A model generated the notes under the pieces. It saw only the letters and a list, made by a program, of their open reading frames with translations. It was not told the origin of the DNA and searched no databases. A DNA stretch of 5,984 nucleotides. Origin: Candidatus Gribaldobacteria bacterium. Lineage in GTDB: Bacteria > Patescibacteriota > Minisyncoccia > Minisyncoccales > CG1-02-41-26. The position numbers were made by a program, and so were the translations under genes. The stretch lies in contig JAPLWD010000119.1 of assembly GCA_026396775.1 (NCBI GenBank), positions 1,127 through 7,110 on the forward strand, in the 5' to 3' direction. Below are positions 5,075 through 5,984 of this stretch, one piece after another; the first letter of the stretch is position 1; each line of letters begins with the position of its first letter.

Positions 5075-5096
5075 GCGGATATAAGGGGCTATCCGC
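5075..5096 (+). promoter_or_regulatory. Inverted repeat just upstream of the repeat-protein promoter
   Basis: GCGGATA (5075-5081) and TATCCGC (5090-5096) are perfect inverted repeats with an 8-nt centre. The right arm ends 8 nt before the -35 box at 5105. The position suits a regulator-binding site. It has no adjacent T run, so it is probably not a terminator. Confidence 0.45.
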
Positions 5097-5104
5097 AAGT
5101 GTCC

Positions 5105-5133
5105 TTGACTTTTTTTGCTGTATATGGTAATAT
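5105..5133 (+). promoter_or_regulatory. Sigma70-type promoter of the Ig-like repeat protein
   Basis: TTGACT (5105-5110) and TAATAT (5128-5133) are separated by exactly 17 nt, partly a T run. Transcription would begin near 5140 and give an AT-rich leader of about 55 nt without a Shine-Dalgarno sequence near the ATG at 5195. Confidence 0.75.
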
Positions 5134-5194
5134 ATAGGAGTAATCATTTAAAAACTTTTTGGTTCACAATTTTAAAATTTATTAAATTAAAAAT

Positions 5195-5984
5195 ATGGCA
5201 AAGATCAAAAATTTTAGTCTGGTGTTCAAAGTCGTTTTAGGGGCTTGCTTGTTAACAGCCGGCTTTTTTTGCGTTCAACAAAGTGTTTTAGCGGCCGATC
5301 TATCCGTCTCTTGCCAAGCTGTTCCTTCAACCGCCAAGGTGGGGGACACTGTTACCTTTCAAACTTTTGTTTCAGGAGGTACAGGCAACTATTCAAACTA
5401 TACTTGGTATGCAACTTTAAATGGAAGAACCGGCCCAGAACCCATGCTTTACCTTGATTCAGCTGGCGTTAAAACTGCCTATCTTCAGGTGAGCGATGGT
5501 GTTCAAACTGCCCAATCAGCTCGTTGCTCGGTGACGGCTACTGCCAATACTCCAACACCTCCAGTTGTTTCTGATCTATCCGTCTCTTGCCAAGCTGTTC
5601 CTCCAACCGCCAAGGTGGGGGATACTGTTTCATTTAGAGCCTTATCTTCAGGAGGTACAGGCAACTATTCAAATTATACTTGGTTTGGTGCTTTAAATGG
5701 AAGAACCGGCCCAGAACCCATGCTTTATCTCTCTTCAGTTGGCACTAAATATGCCTCTGTTCAAGTTAGTGATGGCACCCAAACTGTTCAATCAACTCGT
5801 TGCTCGGTAACTGTGGCGGATAATACTCCAATCATAACTCCAACTCCCACCCCAACTCCTGTTTCTAATCTATCTGTGTCTTGCCAAGCTGTTCCTTCAA
5901 CCGCCAAGGTGGGGGATACTGTTTCATTTAGAGCCTTACCTTCAGAAGGTACAGGCAACTATTCAAATTATACTTGGTTTGGAG
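5195..5984 (+). CDS. Exported protein with tandem Ig/PKD-like repeats (3'-partial)
   Basis: The frame opens at ATG 5195 and is still open at the window end, giving 263 visible residues. A Sec signal peptide covers residues 1-33 or 34 (M-A-K-I-K-N, hydrophobic 13-25, then S-V-L-A/A-D). It is followed by Ig/PKD-like modules starting at residues 35, 127 and 225. Each begins [DN]-L-S-V-S-C-Q-A-V-P, continues A-K-V-G-D-T-V, G-T-G-N-Y-S-N-Y-T-W and N-G-R-T-G-P-E-P-M-L-Y-L, and closes V-S-D-G-x-Q-T...R-C-S-V-T. Complete modules have two Cys (C40 and C111 in the first), probably a disulfide. Modules are joined by Pro/Thr linkers, the second with a run of T-P. Such proteins act at the cell surface as adhesins or stalks; the effector part, if any, lies beyond the window. 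There is no Shine-Dalgarno site, only an AT-rich leader behind the promoter at 5105. Confidence 0.9.
   Translation, partial: MAKIKNFSLVFKVVLGACLLTAGFFCVQQSVLAADLSVSCQAVPSTAKVGDTVTFQTFVSGGTGNYSNYTWYATLNGRTGPEPMLYLDSAGVKTAYLQVSDGVQTAQSARCSVTATANTPTPPVVSDLSVSCQAVPPTAKVGDTVSFRALSSGGTGNYSNYTWFGALNGRTGPEPMLYLSSVGTKYASVQVSDGTQTVQSTRCSVTVADNTPIITPTPTPTPVSNLSVSCQAVPSTAKVGDTVSFRALPSEGTGNYSNYTWFG
5297..5984 (+). repeat. Tandem coding repeats of Ig-like modules
   Basis: Three direct repeat units start at 5297 (276 nt), 5573 (294 nt) and 5867 (cut by the window end). By hand count the third differs from the second at 7 of 118 comparable bases. The first 57 bases of units 1 and 2 differ at only 2 positions. 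Most length difference lies in the Pro/Thr linker between modules. The similarity at synonymous sites points to recent duplication or gene conversion. Confidence 0.92.

Noticed and set aside
5231..5250. Lipobox L-G-A-C in the Ig-repeat protein signal peptide
   Set aside because: Only five hydrophobic residues separate it from the last Lys, and the hydrophobic segment continues past the Cys. Cleavage after V-L-A further on fits better.
5245..5457. 70-codon + strand reading frame inside the Ig-repeat gene
   Set aside because: It is out of frame with the repeat protein, which has a signal peptide and conserved modules from 5195 to the window end. This is a shadow frame rich in Arg, Cys and Phe.

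Overview
The window reads as an ordinary chromosomal stretch from a small-genome, AT-rich bacterium, most likely of the Candidate Phyla Radiation (Patescibacteria). This assignment is inference. It rests on three things: the broken PD-(D/E)XK nuclease resembles, from memory, a compact family common in those genomes; the last gene has the typical CPR style of Pro/Thr-linked Ig/PKD-like repeats behind a signal peptide; and most starts have an AT-rich leader without a Shine-Dalgarno (SD) sequence. All genes lie on the + strand, all visible stops are TAA or TAG, and the code looks standard.

Region 1 (1-2786) is a close-packed run of five genes with gaps of about 5-29 nt: a 5'-truncated transglutaminase-like protein, a DUF5680 protein, a Nudix hydrolase, a PD-(D/E)XK nuclease split by a frameshift, and a membrane-anchored or exported DUF192 protein. 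It ends in a 9-bp hairpin and then an intrinsic terminator (2834-2860). These look like unrelated small housekeeping or accessory enzymes sharing a transcript, not one pathway.

Region 2 (2865-5047) is a self-contained transcription unit: promoter, about 120-nt leader with two stem-loops, two genes with strong SD sequences, and a large terminator. The genes encode an exported coiled-coil protein with a beta-rich C-terminus and a putative lipoprotein with a Pro/Glu/Lys-rich stalk and a beta-sandwich (possibly cohesin-like) head. I recognise no named family for either. Both look like cell-surface proteins and they are presumably co-expressed. A 12-bp hairpin covers the first gene's stop codon and ends just before the second gene's SD. 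This is the least familiar part of the window.

Region 3 (5075-5984) holds an inverted repeat, a good sigma70-type promoter, and the start of a large exported repeat protein. Its 92-98-residue Ig/PKD-like modules are almost identical at the DNA level, and the gene runs off the end of the window.

No tRNA, rRNA, CRISPR array, insertion sequence or transposase was seen. No gene-free stretch exceeds 300 bases; the two main gaps (2787-3019 and 4949-5194) hold the terminators, promoters and hairpins listed.
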